The position numbers and the translations under genes were made by a program. Of a DNA stretch of 45,834 bases, positions 7,569-18,068 are shown piece after piece. Source of the DNA: Oceanospirillum beijerinckii DSM 7166 (lineage in GTDB: Bacteria; Pseudomonadota; Gammaproteobacteria; Pseudomonadales; Halomonadaceae); assembly GCF_000422425.1 (NCBI RefSeq), contig NZ_KE383830.1:1-45834 (forward strand). Reading direction: 5' to 3'. The notes under the pieces are model-generated. The model ran no database searches, was not told the origin of the DNA, and saw only the letters and a program-made list of their open reading frames with translations. Position 1 is the stretch's first letter; each line of letters begins with the position of its first letter.

Positions 7569-9082
7569 TATTGGCCTCCCATATTCTGCTGTGGTAACAA
7601 CGCATCAACGGATTGGCTGAAGTTAAACAGCTGTGCCGCGGCTTCCGAGGTGATTGCGGTCACTTCACCACCGAAGATCACCAGAATCGGGGAGCCTAGC
7701 AGTAGCAAGCCAACGCCCATCAGCTCAAACAGATGGACTCGCTCATCTGAACCTGACGGAGCGGTGGTGCGCCAGAAAATAGTAGTGCCCGCCCGGGACA
7801 GTGCTACCAGAGAGACCAGACCGCTGATCAGTATCAGAGGCCATATCCAGAACTTATCAAAGGCTTCTTCAGCAGCTTGAAGCAGCATCACCTTGCCAAC
7901 AAAGCCAGATAATGGCGGCATACCTACGATGCTCAAAGCACACAGGAAAAAGGCGATGCCGAGTAAACGTGGTTGAGCCACTGCACGGGCTTTTACAAAA
8001 CGATCCTCGGCTTTACCCCGTTGACGGGCAATCAGGTCGGCCAGCAGGAACATAGCTCCGGCAATCAATGTGCTGTGCAGGATGTAATAGAGGGCTGCGC
8101 TGGTGGCAACTTCGGACTGCAAAGCCATGGCGATCAGAAGTGTACCGGCTGAGACAACGACCATGTTGGCGGTCAGAAGTTTAAGACCAGGGCTGGCCAG
8201 AACGCCAATGGTACCAATCGCTAGAGTCAGCAGTGACAGCGGCCATAGCCATGGCAAGGCAATGTCCGCAAGCTCCCCAGATTCAGGGCCAAAGATCAGG
8301 GTATGCACACGTAAGATGCTGTACACGCCCACTTTGGTCATAATGGCAAATAATGCAGCCACCGGGGCACTGGCCGAAGAGTAGGTCTTAGGCAGCCAGA
8401 AATGCAATGGTAGTAGAGCGGCCTTCAGGCCAAATACCAGTAGCAGTAGCAGGCCGCCGGTTTTTGCCAGAATGGCTTCCGCGCCTTCCAGTTCACGTAC
8501 ACGTACGGCCATATCCGCGATATTAAGAGAGCCCAAGGTGCCATAAAGGATACCCAAGCCAAATAGGAACAGGCTGGAACCGATTAGATTCAGGATCACA
8601 TAGTGGACCGCAGATTGGGTTTTCTGCTTACCACCCCCATGAACCAGTAGCGCATAGGAAGCGATTAGCAGTACTTCGAAGAATACAAACAGGTTAAACA
8701 CATCACCGGTCAGGAAGGCGCCATTGATGCCCATCACCTGGAACATAAACAGCGGATGGAAGTACTGACCACCTTTATCCTGACCCGCACAGGCGTAAAG
8801 CAGAGCGCCGGTAAACAGAATACAGGTTAGCAGTACCATCAATGTGGAGATGCGATCCGCCACCAGCACAATGCCAAACGGCGGCTGCCAATCACCTAGG
8901 ACGTACATTTGGGTGCCCTGTTGGTCTGCAACGCTCAACAGGCCAAAGGCAACAATAATCTGAGCGAAAGCTGAGATCAGTGCCAATAGCCGTTGTCGGG
9001 CAATGGTGGTATGAAAGGGTGGCAGCAGCAGCAACGCACCCGTAATCAGAGGTATCAGTATGGGTAAAATCGGTAGATGCAT
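7568..9082 (-). CDS. mnhD: Mrp Na+/H+ antiporter subunit D
   Basis: A 504-residue, roughly 14-helix polytopic protein homologous to the proton-pumping NuoN/NuoL subunits of complex I. The central antiporter motif is seen in GLKAALLPLHFWLPKTYSSA, followed by APVAALFAIMTKVGVYSILR; the conserved lysines of the ion path lie in these helices. Length is normal for MrpD. It sits 2 bp after mnhC and overlaps mnhE. Confidence 0.94.
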   Translation of the reverse strand: MHLPILPILIPLITGALLLLPPFHTTIARQRLLALISAFAQIIVAFGLLSVADQQGTQMYVLGDWQPPFGIVLVADRISTLMVLLTCILFTGALLYACAGQDKGGQYFHPLFMFQVMGINGAFLTGDVFNLFVFFEVLLIASYALLVHGGGKQKTQSAVHYVILNLIGSSLFLFGLGILYGTLGSLNIADMAVRVRELEGAEAILAKTGGLLLLLVFGLKAALLPLHFWLPKTYSSASAPVAALFAIMTKVGVYSILRVHTLIFGPESGELADIALPWLWPLSLLTLAIGTIGVLASPGLKLLTANMVVVSAGTLLIAMALQSEVATSAALYYILHSTLIAGAMFLLADLIARQRGKAEDRFVKARAVAQPRLLGIAFFLCALSIVGMPPLSGFVGKVMLLQAAEEAFDKFWIWPLILISGLVSLVALSRAGTTIFWRTTAPSGSDERVHLFELMGVGLLLLGSPILVIFGGEVTAITSEAAAQLFNFSQSVDALLPQQNMGGQ

Positions 9083-9084
9083 GA

Positions 9085-9453
9085 TTACTTCCTTAACTTC
9101 CTGTTACGTAAGCGTGCTTGTGCTTGCACGTTAGGCAGACGACCATCCACATGGTCGTTACCCAAGTCGGCACGGCTACGCATGGCCAGAATGACCACAA
9201 AGGCTGTCATTGCAAAACCAATTACAATCGCGGTCAGTACCAATGCCTGAGGCAGAGGATCACTGTATTGCTCGGATTGTCCCAATACCGCGGCCGCATT
9301 GACTTTTAAGCGTCCGCTGGCAAACAGGAACAGGTTCACAGCGTAAGAAAGTAACGTGAGTCCGATCACTACGGGGAAGGTGCGTCCCCGTAGTGCCAGG
9401 AAAATGCCGCAGGCCGTTAGAAGGCCAACACAAAATGCGTAAATTCCTTCCAT
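9085..9453 (-). CDS. mnhC: Mrp Na+/H+ antiporter subunit C
   Basis: A 122-residue NuoK-like subunit with three transmembrane segments and the family pattern GLTLLSYAVNLFLFASG followed by DPLPQALVLTAIVIGFA. I prefer the ATG at 9453 (MEGIYAFCVG), where the first helix starts and GGAAGAGGA lies at a good distance. An ATG three codons earlier (9462) is possible and would overlap the end of mnhAB. The charged C-terminal tail beyond residue 90 is somewhat long. Confidence 0.92.
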   Translation of the reverse strand: MEGIYAFCVGLLTACGIFLALRGRTFPVVIGLTLLSYAVNLFLFASGRLKVNAAAVLGQSEQYSDPLPQALVLTAIVIGFAMTAFVVILAMRSRADLGNDHVDGRLPNVQAQARLRNRKLRK

Positions 9454-9454
9454 T

Positions 9455-12259
9455 TTAGTCATCCTCTTCCATAGCGACAGGGCGTTCACTGGTTGTCAGT
9501 TTACCCAGGTTAGCCAGAATCAACATGGTGGCACCAATTACGGTCAGGTAAACACCGAGATCAAACATCATGGCGCTGGCCAACTCAAACTCACCCACCA
9601 GAGGCAGATGGAAGTGGTCAAACCATGAGGTCAGGAACGGACGATCAAATGCCCAGCTACCGAGACCAGTCAGTGCGGCGATAAAAATACCGCTACCAAT
9701 CAATATTTGATAATCGATCTTCATACGTGGTTTAACCCAATTAACACCGTGTGCAATATATTGCTGGATAATGGCCACGGCAGTAATCAGACCGGCGATA
9801 AAGCCGCCGCCCGGCATATTGTGTCCCCGCAGGAAGATGTAAGCGGAAACCAGCAGTGCCAATGGCAGCAGACTCTGCGATACCACCGCCAGCATCATGG
9901 GGTGACTGTCCAGCGTCCATGGGCGACCGGATTCATCACTGGCTGGCATATACAAGCGCATGCGGGCGATCAGTTTAAAGATACCCAGTGCGGCAATACC
10001 CAATACGGTGATCTCACCCAGGGTATCGAAGCCACGGAAATCCACCAGAATAACGTTTACCACGTTGGTACCACCACCTCCGGTTTTACTGTTCTCCAGG
10101 AAGAAGGTGGAAATGGTATCCAATGGACGAGTCATCAGCGCGTAACAGATAGTACCGATTACACCGCCGATCATTGCCGCGATACCCAGGTCCCGTACCA
10201 CGCGACGAGGTGAGGATTCTTTTGGCGTTTGCTGAGGTAGGAAGAACAGTGCCAGCATCAGCAGGATCACTGTTACAACCTCTACCGACAGCTGAGTCAG
10301 CGCCAGATCTGGTGCTGAGAATTTGGCAAACATCAGAGAAACGATCAGGCCTACAATGGACAGTGCCAGCAGTGCCGCCATACGTTCACGGTGCCAAACC
10401 ACAGTGGCAATAGCACCAATAGTTAGCAGAACCGCGCCCGTAATGGAGATTGCATCCACCGGTAGTTCCGGTCGTAAACCCGTAGTGGCGTTCAGATCCA
10501 GTAACGGCCAGGCCATCATGGCAAAGGACATGCTGAGCATCATATAGCTGTAACGTTGCAGTGAGCCGTTTTCGACCAGAGCCATAAATGTGGTGGCCTG
10601 ACGCTGTAGTAGCTGAACAACTGCTTCAAAGACCAGTTTAGGGTCGCTATCGGGGAACTGGGCCTGGAATTGGAACAGCTCCTTACGGTTGTAATAAACG
10701 ATCAAACCACCGGCCAGAGCGAGGAAGCTCATCAGCAGAGGGAAGTTAAAACCGTGCCAAATTGCCAGGCTGTATTCAGGTGGTGTGCCGTTCAGTGCCG
10801 CACTGGAGGCTGTGTAGAGCAGATCACCAATGACCAGGCTCGGGAAAACACCCACAAGTAGGCACAGGGCAACCAGAATCTCTACCGGAACCTTCATATA
10901 GCGCGGTGGCTCATGGGGGGTTTTGGGTAGATTGATCGGTTCACCGTTAAAGAATACATCGTGGATAAAGCGAGTGGAGTAGGCTACCGAGAACACGCCG
11001 CCAAGAGTTGCTAAAACCGGAACCATCCACGATAGTGAACCCAGAGAGTCCTGGTGCAGGGTTTCGGCAAAGAACATCTCTTTTGACAAGAAACCGTTTA
11101 GTAGAGGGATGCCAGCCATCGATGAGGCAGCGACCATCGCCAGCGTGGCCGTATGGGGCATATATTTCCACAAACCGTTTAACTGACGCATATCCCGGGA
11201 GCCGGATTCATGATCAATAATACCTGCCGCCATAAACAGAGAGGCTTTAAAGGTAGCGTGGTTAATGATATGGAAAATTGCTGCAACGGCAGCCAACTCT
11301 GTGCCCATACCCAATAACAGGGTGATCAGGCCTAAGTGACTCACGGTAGAGTAGGCCAGCAGGCCCTTCAGGTCATGTTTGAATAGTGCGGTATAAGCAC
11401 CCAATAATAGCGTCGCCAGACCTGTCAGGCTCACAATCAGGAACCACAGCTCTGTACCGGACAATACCGGATACAGGCGTGCCATAAGGAAAATACCTGC
11501 CTTTACCATGGTGGCAGAGTGCAGATAGGAGCTGACAGGGGTTGGTGCCGCCATTGCATGGGGCAGCCAAAAGTGGAACGGGAATTGAGCGGATTTAGTA
11601 AACGCACCTGCCAGCACCAGTACCAGAATAACCGGGTAGAGGGTGTGTTCACGAATCAGGTCACCGCTGTTCAGTACATCGTAGAGGTTATAGCTGCCTA
11701 CGACTTCACCAATCAGCAGGATGCCGCCCAGCAGAGCTAAGCCACCTGCACCTGTGATAGTCAATGCCATCCGGGCACCTTTACGGGCTTCCGTCTTGTG
11801 CCCCCAGAAACTGATCAGCAGAAAAGAGCTGATACTGGTCAGTTCCCAGAACATCCACATCTGCAGCAGATTATCCGACATCACCACGCCGAGCATGGCA
11901 AACATAAACAGGATCAGATAACTGTAGAAACGGCCTATAGAGTCTTTCTCAGACAAATAATATCTGGCGTACAGAATCACCAGAAGGCCGATACCCAGAA
12001 TCAGGATGGCGAACAGCAGCGCCAAACCATCCAATCTGAAAGCAAGTTCCAGACCGATAATGGGTATCCATTCGTAGCTTGTGAATAGAGCCTCACCGTC
12101 AAAAACGGCTGAAGTATTCTGAAACACAAGGATTAATGCCAATGCGGGCAGGCCTGCAGTTAGAAAAGCACAAGCGCTACGGCTGAACCTAGATGCAAAT
12201 AGGGGTACCAGCGTTCCCAACAAGGGCAGCAAGGGGATCCAAATCAGGTTATTCAGCAA
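9455..12259 (-). CDS. mnhA: Mrp Na+/H+ antiporter fused subunits A and B
   Basis: A 934-residue polytopic protein and first gene of the operon. Residues about 1-500 are a NuoL-like antiporter module ([30 protein letters not shown]). Residues about 600-690 are the MrpA C-terminal DUF4040-type region ([20 protein letters not shown]). Residues about 790-925 match MrpB ([20 protein letters not shown]). The A-B fusion defines the six-gene group-2 (Pha-type) Mrp systems, commonest in proteobacteria. The start is TTG at 12259 with AGGAG six bases upstream. The complex probably supports Na+ expulsion and alkaline/salt tolerance in a marine cell. Confidence 0.94.
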   Translation of the reverse strand: MLNNLIWIPLLPLLGTLVPLFASRFSRSACAFLTAGLPALALILVFQNTSAVFDGEALFTSYEWIPIIGLELAFRLDGLALLFAILILGIGLLVILYARYYLSEKDSIGRFYSYLILFMFAMLGVVMSDNLLQMWMFWELTSISSFLLISFWGHKTEARKGARMALTITGAGGLALLGGILLIGEVVGSYNLYDVLNSGDLIREHTLYPVILVLVLAGAFTKSAQFPFHFWLPHAMAAPTPVSSYLHSATMVKAGIFLMARLYPVLSGTELWFLIVSLTGLATLLLGAYTALFKHDLKGLLAYSTVSHLGLITLLLGMGTELAAVAAIFHIINHATFKASLFMAAGIIDHESGSRDMRQLNGLWKYMPHTATLAMVAASSMAGIPLLNGFLSKEMFFAETLHQDSLGSLSWMVPVLATLGGVFSVAYSTRFIHDVFFNGEPINLPKTPHEPPRYMKVPVEILVALCLLVGVFPSLVIGDLLYTASSAALNGTPPEYSLAIWHGFNFPLLMSFLALAGGLIVYYNRKELFQFQAQFPDSDPKLVFEAVVQLLQRQATTFMALVENGSLQRYSYMMLSMSFAMMAWPLLDLNATTGLRPELPVDAISITGAVLLTIGAIATVVWHRERMAALLALSIVGLIVSLMFAKFSAPDLALTQLSVEVVTVILLMLALFFLPQQTPKESSPRRVVRDLGIAAMIGGVIGTICYALMTRPLDTISTFFLENSKTGGGGTNVVNVILVDFRGFDTLGEITVLGIAALGIFKLIARMRLYMPASDESGRPWTLDSHPMMLAVVSQSLLPLALLVSAYIFLRGHNMPGGGFIAGLITAVAIIQQYIAHGVNWVKPRMKIDYQILIGSGIFIAALTGLGSWAFDRPFLTSWFDHFHLPLVGEFELASAMMFDLGVYLTVIGATMLILANLGKLTTSERPVAMEEDD

Positions 12260-12706
12260 GGGAAACTCCTGTTATATCCATGTTGCCTTATTTTTCAATC
12301 TGTTAGTCGTTCGTTATTAGGAGGGGCGTTCGACCGCAATCTATTGATTACGTTCAGCTTTACTTGTTTTTATGCTCCCATTATAGCCATGCTTTGCACT
12401 CAGCTGGAAATAAAAAATATAGAAAATTAACATCAAATTACGCTATTGCTGAATTTGACGATGTTTGGCCTCGGGTGCTCTGTGTCTGATGCAGGTGAAG
12501 GATAAGTGCTTGTGCATTGCAGTATATATAGCCTTGATCGTCGCTTGTGCAGTACAGGTGCAATCTGCTGTTATTGTTAGATTTTCCAGGTCGTCAGGAT
12601 AGTGCTATTAGTAAAATCTGTTATCACTTTTTAGATGCAGTGTATATATTTGTATTGATACTCTAGTGTCCCTGTAAGCAGAGTTTACCATTAAAGGATA
12701 CTCAAC
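12260..12706. other. 447-bp divergent intergenic region (mnh operon / large sensor kinase)
   Basis: AT-rich DNA without a convincing coding frame. On the minus strand a TATAAT (12385-12380) lies about 120 bp upstream of mnhAB and could be its -10 element, though no good -35 is seen. On the plus strand AAAGGA (about 12693-12698) serves as Shine-Dalgarno for the TTG at 12707. I see no strong inverted repeat, RNA gene or known operator. Confidence 0.5.
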
Positions 12707-15700
12707 TTGTTCAGACAACCCTTTTTACAATGGAGCAGGCATTTATTAATGCTGTTTCCGATAAGTGCATTGATTTTGATAGTTGCCATGCTCAGCTTTT
12801 ATCAACTAGAGGAGCAGTATCACACACGTTTACAGAGTGATTTCCAGGGGCGTTTAGGAGCAGTGCATCAATCTATTCTGTCCTGGAACAGGGCTAAAAA
12901 GTCAGTTATTGCTTCTTGGGTAAGTCAACCTGAACTGTTGAGGATAAGTCTACCGATTGTTCGCAATACTAATGAAACCAGCGTCAAACTAGCCCGCTAT
13001 AGCCTGGATGATTATTTAAGGCCGGTGATATCCAATCCTGGGATAAAAGCTTACTACCTATTAGGCGCAGGGAATGAGGTTTTAGCCAGTAATCAACCGT
13101 CGAGCATTGGTCAGGTTACTCCTTTGGCTGTCGATAAAGAGGCCTTGAAAGTGGCCTGGAGGGGAGGTGCGTCGGTTACTGCGCCACGTTTCATCAATAA
13201 CAAGCATAATCAACTACAGCAATTTATTGCTGCAGGTATTGGGCGAGGGCAAGAGCGATCGATTGCCGTGCTTATTCTGGAACTCAATCCAGAGCAGGGG
13301 TTTCTGGATATTCTAACAAAGGCTTCATTTGGATTGACCGGTGAGAGTTACATATTTAACAGCGATGCCTTGATGTTAAACCCTAATCGCACGGGTGATA
13401 TTAGGGTTTATATCAGACGTTCCTACAAGCACGGGGGTGAAGATATTCAGCCGTTAACTTATCTGGCTCATGAGGCCCTGGCTCACAGGTCAGGAGTTCG
13501 AGTGAAAGAAAGTTATACCGGATATCAGGGAGAAGCTGTAATAGGTGCATGGCTATGGGACTCCCAACTGAATATTGGTTTAGCTGTTGAGCAGAGTGCG
13601 GCTGAAGGCAAGCAATTTATTGATCAACTTCGTACAGTATTCATCGCTTTTACCAGCGTGGTGTTTTTTCTTATAGTCAGTTTCTTTTCATTTATTGTTT
13701 ATCAGTCATCAATTCGCAGTCGTCAGGATCGTCAGGCGCGTAAAGAATTAACGCAGCGGTTAGAGGAGTTACACCGTGATAAAACAGTTCAGATTGAAGA
13801 GCGCGAAGTACGCTACAGAGCAATTATTGATACCGCATGGGATGGCATTTTTGCTGTAGACAGCAATGGCATTATTCAGTCATTAAACCCTGCTGTAGGG
13901 AGAATCTTTGGTCGTGGAGCCCAGGATTATTTGGGAATTCCGCTGTCGGATATTCTGAAAGTGAAGAATGTTGAAGGTGAAGCAGGCGGGGTGCTATCCC
14001 GCCATTACGGTCAGTCCTTTGAAGCTATTGGTATTCGTTGTGATGGTTCTTATTTTCCGGTAGCGGTTTCCAGCAGTCGAACCAATTCAGGTAAAAACTC
14101 TTTTTATACGGTTGTTTTGCGTGATATCAGTAAACAGAAAAAGAACGAAGAAGAGATTCGTGCTATTCGTCATCGACTGGAGTTGAGTCAGGCATTTGCT
14201 CATATCGGCACGTGGGAATGGTCGCTAAAAACTGACCTGGTGTTGGCGACGGATATGGCATTGTCATTACTGGGCGTATCGGTTGATTCTGGTCAGGTAT
14301 CAATGGCGTTCTTTTTTAGTCACCTGGAGGAAGAGGATGGCGTCGCTCTGCGGCAGGAAATGGATGATGCTATTGCTGAGAATCGCTCTTTTAGTTGTGA
14401 GTGCCGTTTAAAAGAGAGCGTTAAGATTAAAGGGGTTGATAGAGAAAGCTCGGGATTAAGTGGCTCTGGGGAGGAGGGCTTTGATAAGGCTGATTGGTTG
14501 CTGATACAAGGCACGCCCATTATGGATAGTGAAGTTACAAAGCGTATCATTGGTCATATTCAGAGGATTACTGAACAGAAACATAATGCTGCAGCATTAG
14601 AGAATGCGCGTAACATGTTGTCAATGGTGCTAAATACCATTCCGTCAGGTGTGTACTGGAAAGATAGTTCGCTTAAAATTGCGGGTATTAATAGCCGTTT
14701 TGCTCAGGACATCGGTTTGCCTGAAGATCAGATTCTGGGCAAGACTGATTATGAAATTTACCAGAATAGGAAACAGGCTTCGCTAATTGATACTCTGGAC
14801 CATTGGGTACTTGAAACCCAGCAGGAGAAGCTAAGTGAGCATGGCTTATATTATATGAACGACGGCCGGGAGCGACATATCGAAATCAGCCGCTTGCCTA
14901 TTAAAAACTCAGCGAACAATCCGGTTGGTGTGCTGGGGGTCTACTCTGATGTGACTGAGCGCATTGAGGCTCAGGAAAATCTACGTAAGCATCACCGTTT
15001 GTTGGCCTCTATTTATACCACTCAGCTGCGCTACTTTGCTCATGTCGGTAAGCGGGAGATTTTTCAGAATATATTGGATGAAATTATCTCTTTAACCGAT
15101 AGCGAATACGGTTTTATTGGTGAGGTGTGTTTGACTCCTGATGGTCAAACTTATCTGCGTACCTTTGCGATTACCGATATCTCGTGGAATGAGGAAACTC
15201 AGAAACTGTTCCAAGAGCGAGCTGAAGATGGCTTTGAATTCTTTAATCTGGATACCCTGTTTGGCTACACTTTGAAAACGGCTGAGATTGTGATCAGTAA
15301 TGCGCCAGCAGTTGATGATAGAGCAGGAGGCTTGCCCCCTGGTCATCCTCCTCTCAATGCTTATTTGGGTGTGCCTCTTATGAAGGGGGATGACATGATT
15401 GGTATGATAGGTTTGGCTAATAGAGAAGGGGGGTATCGGGATGAACAGGTAGATTTTTTACGACCGATGTTGACAACTTGTTCTAATTTGATCATTGCTT
15501 TGCAGAATGATGCGGCAATTGAGTCGGCCCAGCATCAGTTATTAAGCGCCAAGACAGCAGCAGAAAAGGCCGGTCAGGCCAAGACCGAATTTCTCTCCCG
15601 CATGAGTCACGAACTCAGGACTCCTATGAATGCTATTCTGGGCTTTGCCCGATTGCTTGAGGATCAGGTGTCCTCGAATCCTGAGGCCTGTGAGTTTGTG

Positions 15701-16660
15701 CTTGAGATAGATAAGGCTGGCCAGCATCTTATGTCTCTGATTAATGAGGTGCTTGATTTGGAGCGTATTGAGTCGGGTCGGGTGGAGTTGGATATCGGGT
15801 CAGTGGACCTGGTCCAGCTGGTCAACGAGTGTTGTAAAGTGATTGAGCCCGTGGCTCAGAGGGCTGGAATAGAGCTGCAGAATAGATTAGCAGATATTCC
15901 TAATACTTATGTTAGAGCAGATGATATGCGCTTGCGTCAGGTGCTTCTGAATCTTCTCTCTAATGCTATTAAATACAATAAGAATAAAGGTCAGGTTATC
16001 ATCGATGTGCTCCTTGAAGATGGCAAGTGTCGGTTGTCTGTCAAGGATACAGGGGTTGGTATCAGTCGGCTGGAGCAGGAGCACTTGTTTGAATCATTTA
16101 ATCGCTTGCATGCGGAAGGCAGTGATATTGAAGGAACTGGTATGGGTTTGGTAATCAGTAAGCGTTTAACCGAGTTGATGCAAGGGCAGCTCTATTTTGA
16201 TAGTGAAGAAGGCGTCGGAAGCTGCTTTTATGTTTGTCTGGTGCAGGCTGATGGCTCTCAGTCTTTGATGGGGAAAACGGTAGGTTATCTGGAAGGTGAG
16301 GCAGAAAACGTAAAGAGAGTGTTGTTTGCGGCTAAAGAGTCTTCTGTCGGTGAGTGTTGTCCTGAACTTGAGCCAGAGCTGATCGCTCAGGATGTTTGTT
16401 TTGTATCCAGTGCTATGAATTTTCTGGAGCATGCTTTGCAGAGTAATTATCAGCTGTTGTTGTTGGACGAAAAAGTTAATGATATCCCGCTTGAAGAGTT
16501 GATTGCTTATTTAACCGAAGCCGGAGCTTTAGATAAAACTAAACTGGTTGTGTTATCGAAATCTGGTTGGTTAAGAGATACCCTGGTGCACGACTCGGTT
16601 AAGTTACATATTCATGGTAGTCGTATAGGCTCTTTGATCGCAGATGCGTTAAGTGAATAG
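12707..16660 (+). CDS. Membrane histidine kinase: Cache-like, 3 PAS, GAF, HisKA, HATPase, degenerate receiver
   Basis: A 1317-residue sensor kinase. One transmembrane helix at about 12-31 and another at about 311-333 enclose a periplasmic region of the Cache type. Three PAS domains follow (about 365-478, 490-622, 632-755), then GAF (about 765-930), HisKA with phosphoacceptor H968 in FLSRMSHELRTP, and HATPase with an N-box (NLLSNAIKYN), DTGVGIS and GTGMGL. The last 130 residues (about 1188-1317) look like a receiver that has lost its acidic pocket. The TTG start is supported by AAAGGA eight bases upstream; an ATG at residue 15 would cut into the first helix. The signal is unknown, and no cognate regulator is adjacent: the next gene is convergent. 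Confidence 0.85.
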   Translation: MFRQPFLQWSRHLLMLFPISALILIVAMLSFYQLEEQYHTRLQSDFQGRLGAVHQSILSWNRAKKSVIASWVSQPELLRISLPIVRNTNETSVKLARYSLDDYLRPVISNPGIKAYYLLGAGNEVLASNQPSSIGQVTPLAVDKEALKVAWRGGASVTAPRFINNKHNQLQQFIAAGIGRGQERSIAVLILELNPEQGFLDILTKASFGLTGESYIFNSDALMLNPNRTGDIRVYIRRSYKHGGEDIQPLTYLAHEALAHRSGVRVKESYTGYQGEAVIGAWLWDSQLNIGLAVEQSAAEGKQFIDQLRTVFIAFTSVVFFLIVSFFSFIVYQSSIRSRQDRQARKELTQRLEELHRDKTVQIEEREVRYRAIIDTAWDGIFAVDSNGIIQSLNPAVGRIFGRGAQDYLGIPLSDILKVKNVEGEAGGVLSRHYGQSFEAIGIRCDGSYFPVAVSSSRTNSGKNSFYTVVLRDISKQKKNEEEIRAIRHRLELSQAFAHIGTWEWSLKTDLVLATDMALSLLGVSVDSGQVSMAFFFSHLEEEDGVALRQEMDDAIAENRSFSCECRLKESVKIKGVDRESSGLSGSGEEGFDKADWLLIQGTPIMDSEVTKRIIGHIQRITEQKHNAAALENARNMLSMVLNTIPSGVYWKDSSLKIAGINSRFAQDIGLPEDQILGKTDYEIYQNRKQASLIDTLDHWVLETQQEKLSEHGLYYMNDGRERHIEISRLPIKNSANNPVGVLGVYSDVTERIEAQENLRKHHRLLASIYTTQLRYFAHVGKREIFQNILDEIISLTDSEYGFIGEVCLTPDGQTYLRTFAITDISWNEETQKLFQERAEDGFEFFNLDTLFGYTLKTAEIVISNAPAVDDRAGGLPPGHPPLNAYLGVPLMKGDDMIGMIGLANREGGYRDEQVDFLRPMLTTCSNLIIALQNDAAIESAQHQLLSAKTAAEKAGQAKTEFLSRMSHELRTPMNAILGFARLLEDQVSSNPEACEFVLEIDKAGQHLMSLINEVLDLERIESGRVELDIGSVDLVQLVNECCKVIEPVAQRAGIELQNRLADIPNTYVRADDMRLRQVLLNLLSNAIKYNKNKGQVIIDVLLEDGKCRLSVKDTGVGISRLEQEHLFESFNRLHAEGSDIEGTGMGLVISKRLTELMQGQLYFDSEEGVGSCFYVCLVQADGSQSLMGKTVGYLEGEAENVKRVLFAAKESSVGECCPELEPELIAQDVCFVSSAMNFLEHALQSNYQLLLLDEKVNDIPLEELIAYLTEAGALDKTKLVVLSKSGWLRDTLVHDSVKLHIHGSRIGSLIADALSE

Positions 16661-16697
16661 CTTTTAAGGGTTTGCTTTTCGGTTGTCTTTTTACAAT

Positions 16698-18068
16698 TTA
16701 AGGGGCAGTTGCCGGTAGCTCAATCACTACTTCTAGGCCAATAATTATCTGCTCTTGTTTTCGGTTATTGGCATAAACTTTACCGCGATTGATTTTGATA
16801 CCTTCCTTGGCAATAGCCAGCCCGACACCGTAGCTGCCCTCCCCAGGAGTGCGAGCGTTATCTAATCTGAAGAACGGGTCAAACAGCTTTTCCAGTGCGG
16901 CCTTATCTGCAACGCCTGGCCCCTGGTCAGAGACTCTTATATACCACTTTTTAGGCTGACTCTGCTGGTATTCCAAGTGAATGTTCAGCGTGCCCTTATC
17001 AGGTGAGAACCGTATACCGTTGCGTACGATATTTTCCAGCGCCCGTTCCAGAGGTTTGCGACTGCCAAGAAGAGTGGCTTTATTCATGTTGGCTTCCCTG
17101 TGATGGACGAAATTAAGCGTGATGCTTCTTTGATCTGCTTCAAAGCGAAGTCGCTCTAGCAGTTGTATGATCATCTGTTCCAGAAATATAGCTTCTTTCT
17201 GTACTGGGTTGTCAGGTCTTTGCCAGCGTTGCAGTGTGAGTAGTTCTTCAACCAAATAATCAAGGCTATCAATTTCCTGGTCGATTCGTTCTGCTAGTTT
17301 ATCCTTATTCTGGCTTTTGGGATGTTTTAATAGTGCTGTTGCCACTTTAATTCGAGCCATAGGGGAGCGAAATTCGTGAGACACATCTCTTAGCAGTTGC
17401 TTTTGTTGTTCCAGTAGCTCATACACGTTGGTGCTGAGATTATTGAGCTCCTTGCCCAGAGTACCCAGTGAGTCCTTGCGCTTGGCAATGCTTGTGTCGA
17501 TGCCGCCAACGAAACTTTTCTCGTGCCAGAGTTTAATATCCTGGTGCAAACGTTTAATCGGCTTGAGGATATAGAGTGCGACCAAGAGGCTGATCATTAT
17601 CATGGTGGCCAAAATAGGCCATATCGGTCCATCTGGTCTCGGAGGCGGGGTGTGGAATCTGGGCGGGCGCCGGGGCTCTACCCATAGGGTGATTTCACCG
17701 TGTTCTAAGGTTTTGATGACAAAATTATTTTTTATGTGAGGTTTAAAAGATAACCAGTCACGGATTTTGCTACCGATCATGCTGACTTCATTGTGTGAGT
17801 CATTATGCTCTTTATCGTTGCTGTGGGCAGGGCTGTCACGATCCAGACGTATTCTAAAAGGTGAGTGCTGGTTGCTGGCGTTTAGCCAGTCTTTTAGTCC
17901 TTGTAAGCCTTGCTCGTTATAAATTTCCTGAGCGAGAGACTGGTGTTGGGAGCTTAAGCTACGGCCTTGTTGGTTAATCTGGTTGTCTCGCCAGAGCGTG
18001 GTCATCAGGCTAATGATTACCAGTGCAGAGAGGCAGATTAAGAATATTCTGAAAAAGAGTCGTAACAT
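16698..18068 (-). CDS. CpxA-like sensor histidine kinase
   Basis: A 456-residue inner-membrane kinase. Transmembrane helices at about 5-25 and 149-168 flank a periplasmic domain of about 125 residues with a proline-rich end (PRRPPRFHTPPPRPDG). A HAMP linker, HisKA with H231 in RDVSHEFRSPMARI, and HATPase with ENIVRNGIRFS, DQGPGV and GVGLAIA follow. The SHEFRSPMARI signature is typical of CpxA/EnvZ-like kinases. It begins immediately after the regulator stop codon (TAAATG), so the pair is translationally coupled. No cpxP-like gene is nearby. Envelope stress is the likely theme, but the periplasmic sequence does not identify a ligand. Confidence 0.85.
   Translation of the reverse strand: MLRLFFRIFLICLSALVIISLMTTLWRDNQINQQGRSLSSQHQSLAQEIYNEQGLQGLKDWLNASNQHSPFRIRLDRDSPAHSNDKEHNDSHNEVSMIGSKIRDWLSFKPHIKNNFVIKTLEHGEITLWVEPRRPPRFHTPPPRPDGPIWPILATMIMISLLVALYILKPIKRLHQDIKLWHEKSFVGGIDTSIAKRKDSLGTLGKELNNLSTNVYELLEQQKQLLRDVSHEFRSPMARIKVATALLKHPKSQNKDKLAERIDQEIDSLDYLVEELLTLQRWQRPDNPVQKEAIFLEQMIIQLLERLRFEADQRSITLNFVHHREANMNKATLLGSRKPLERALENIVRNGIRFSPDKGTLNIHLEYQQSQPKKWYIRVSDQGPGVADKAALEKLFDPFFRLDNARTPGEGSYGVGLAIAKEGIKINRGKVYANNRKQEQIIIGLEVVIELPATAP

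Noticed and set aside
9707-10213. 168-codon open frame antisense to mnhAB
   Set aside because: Composition is rich in His, Gln and Thr with no recognisable motif, and it lies fully inside a well-supported gene on the other strand. It is a shadow frame.
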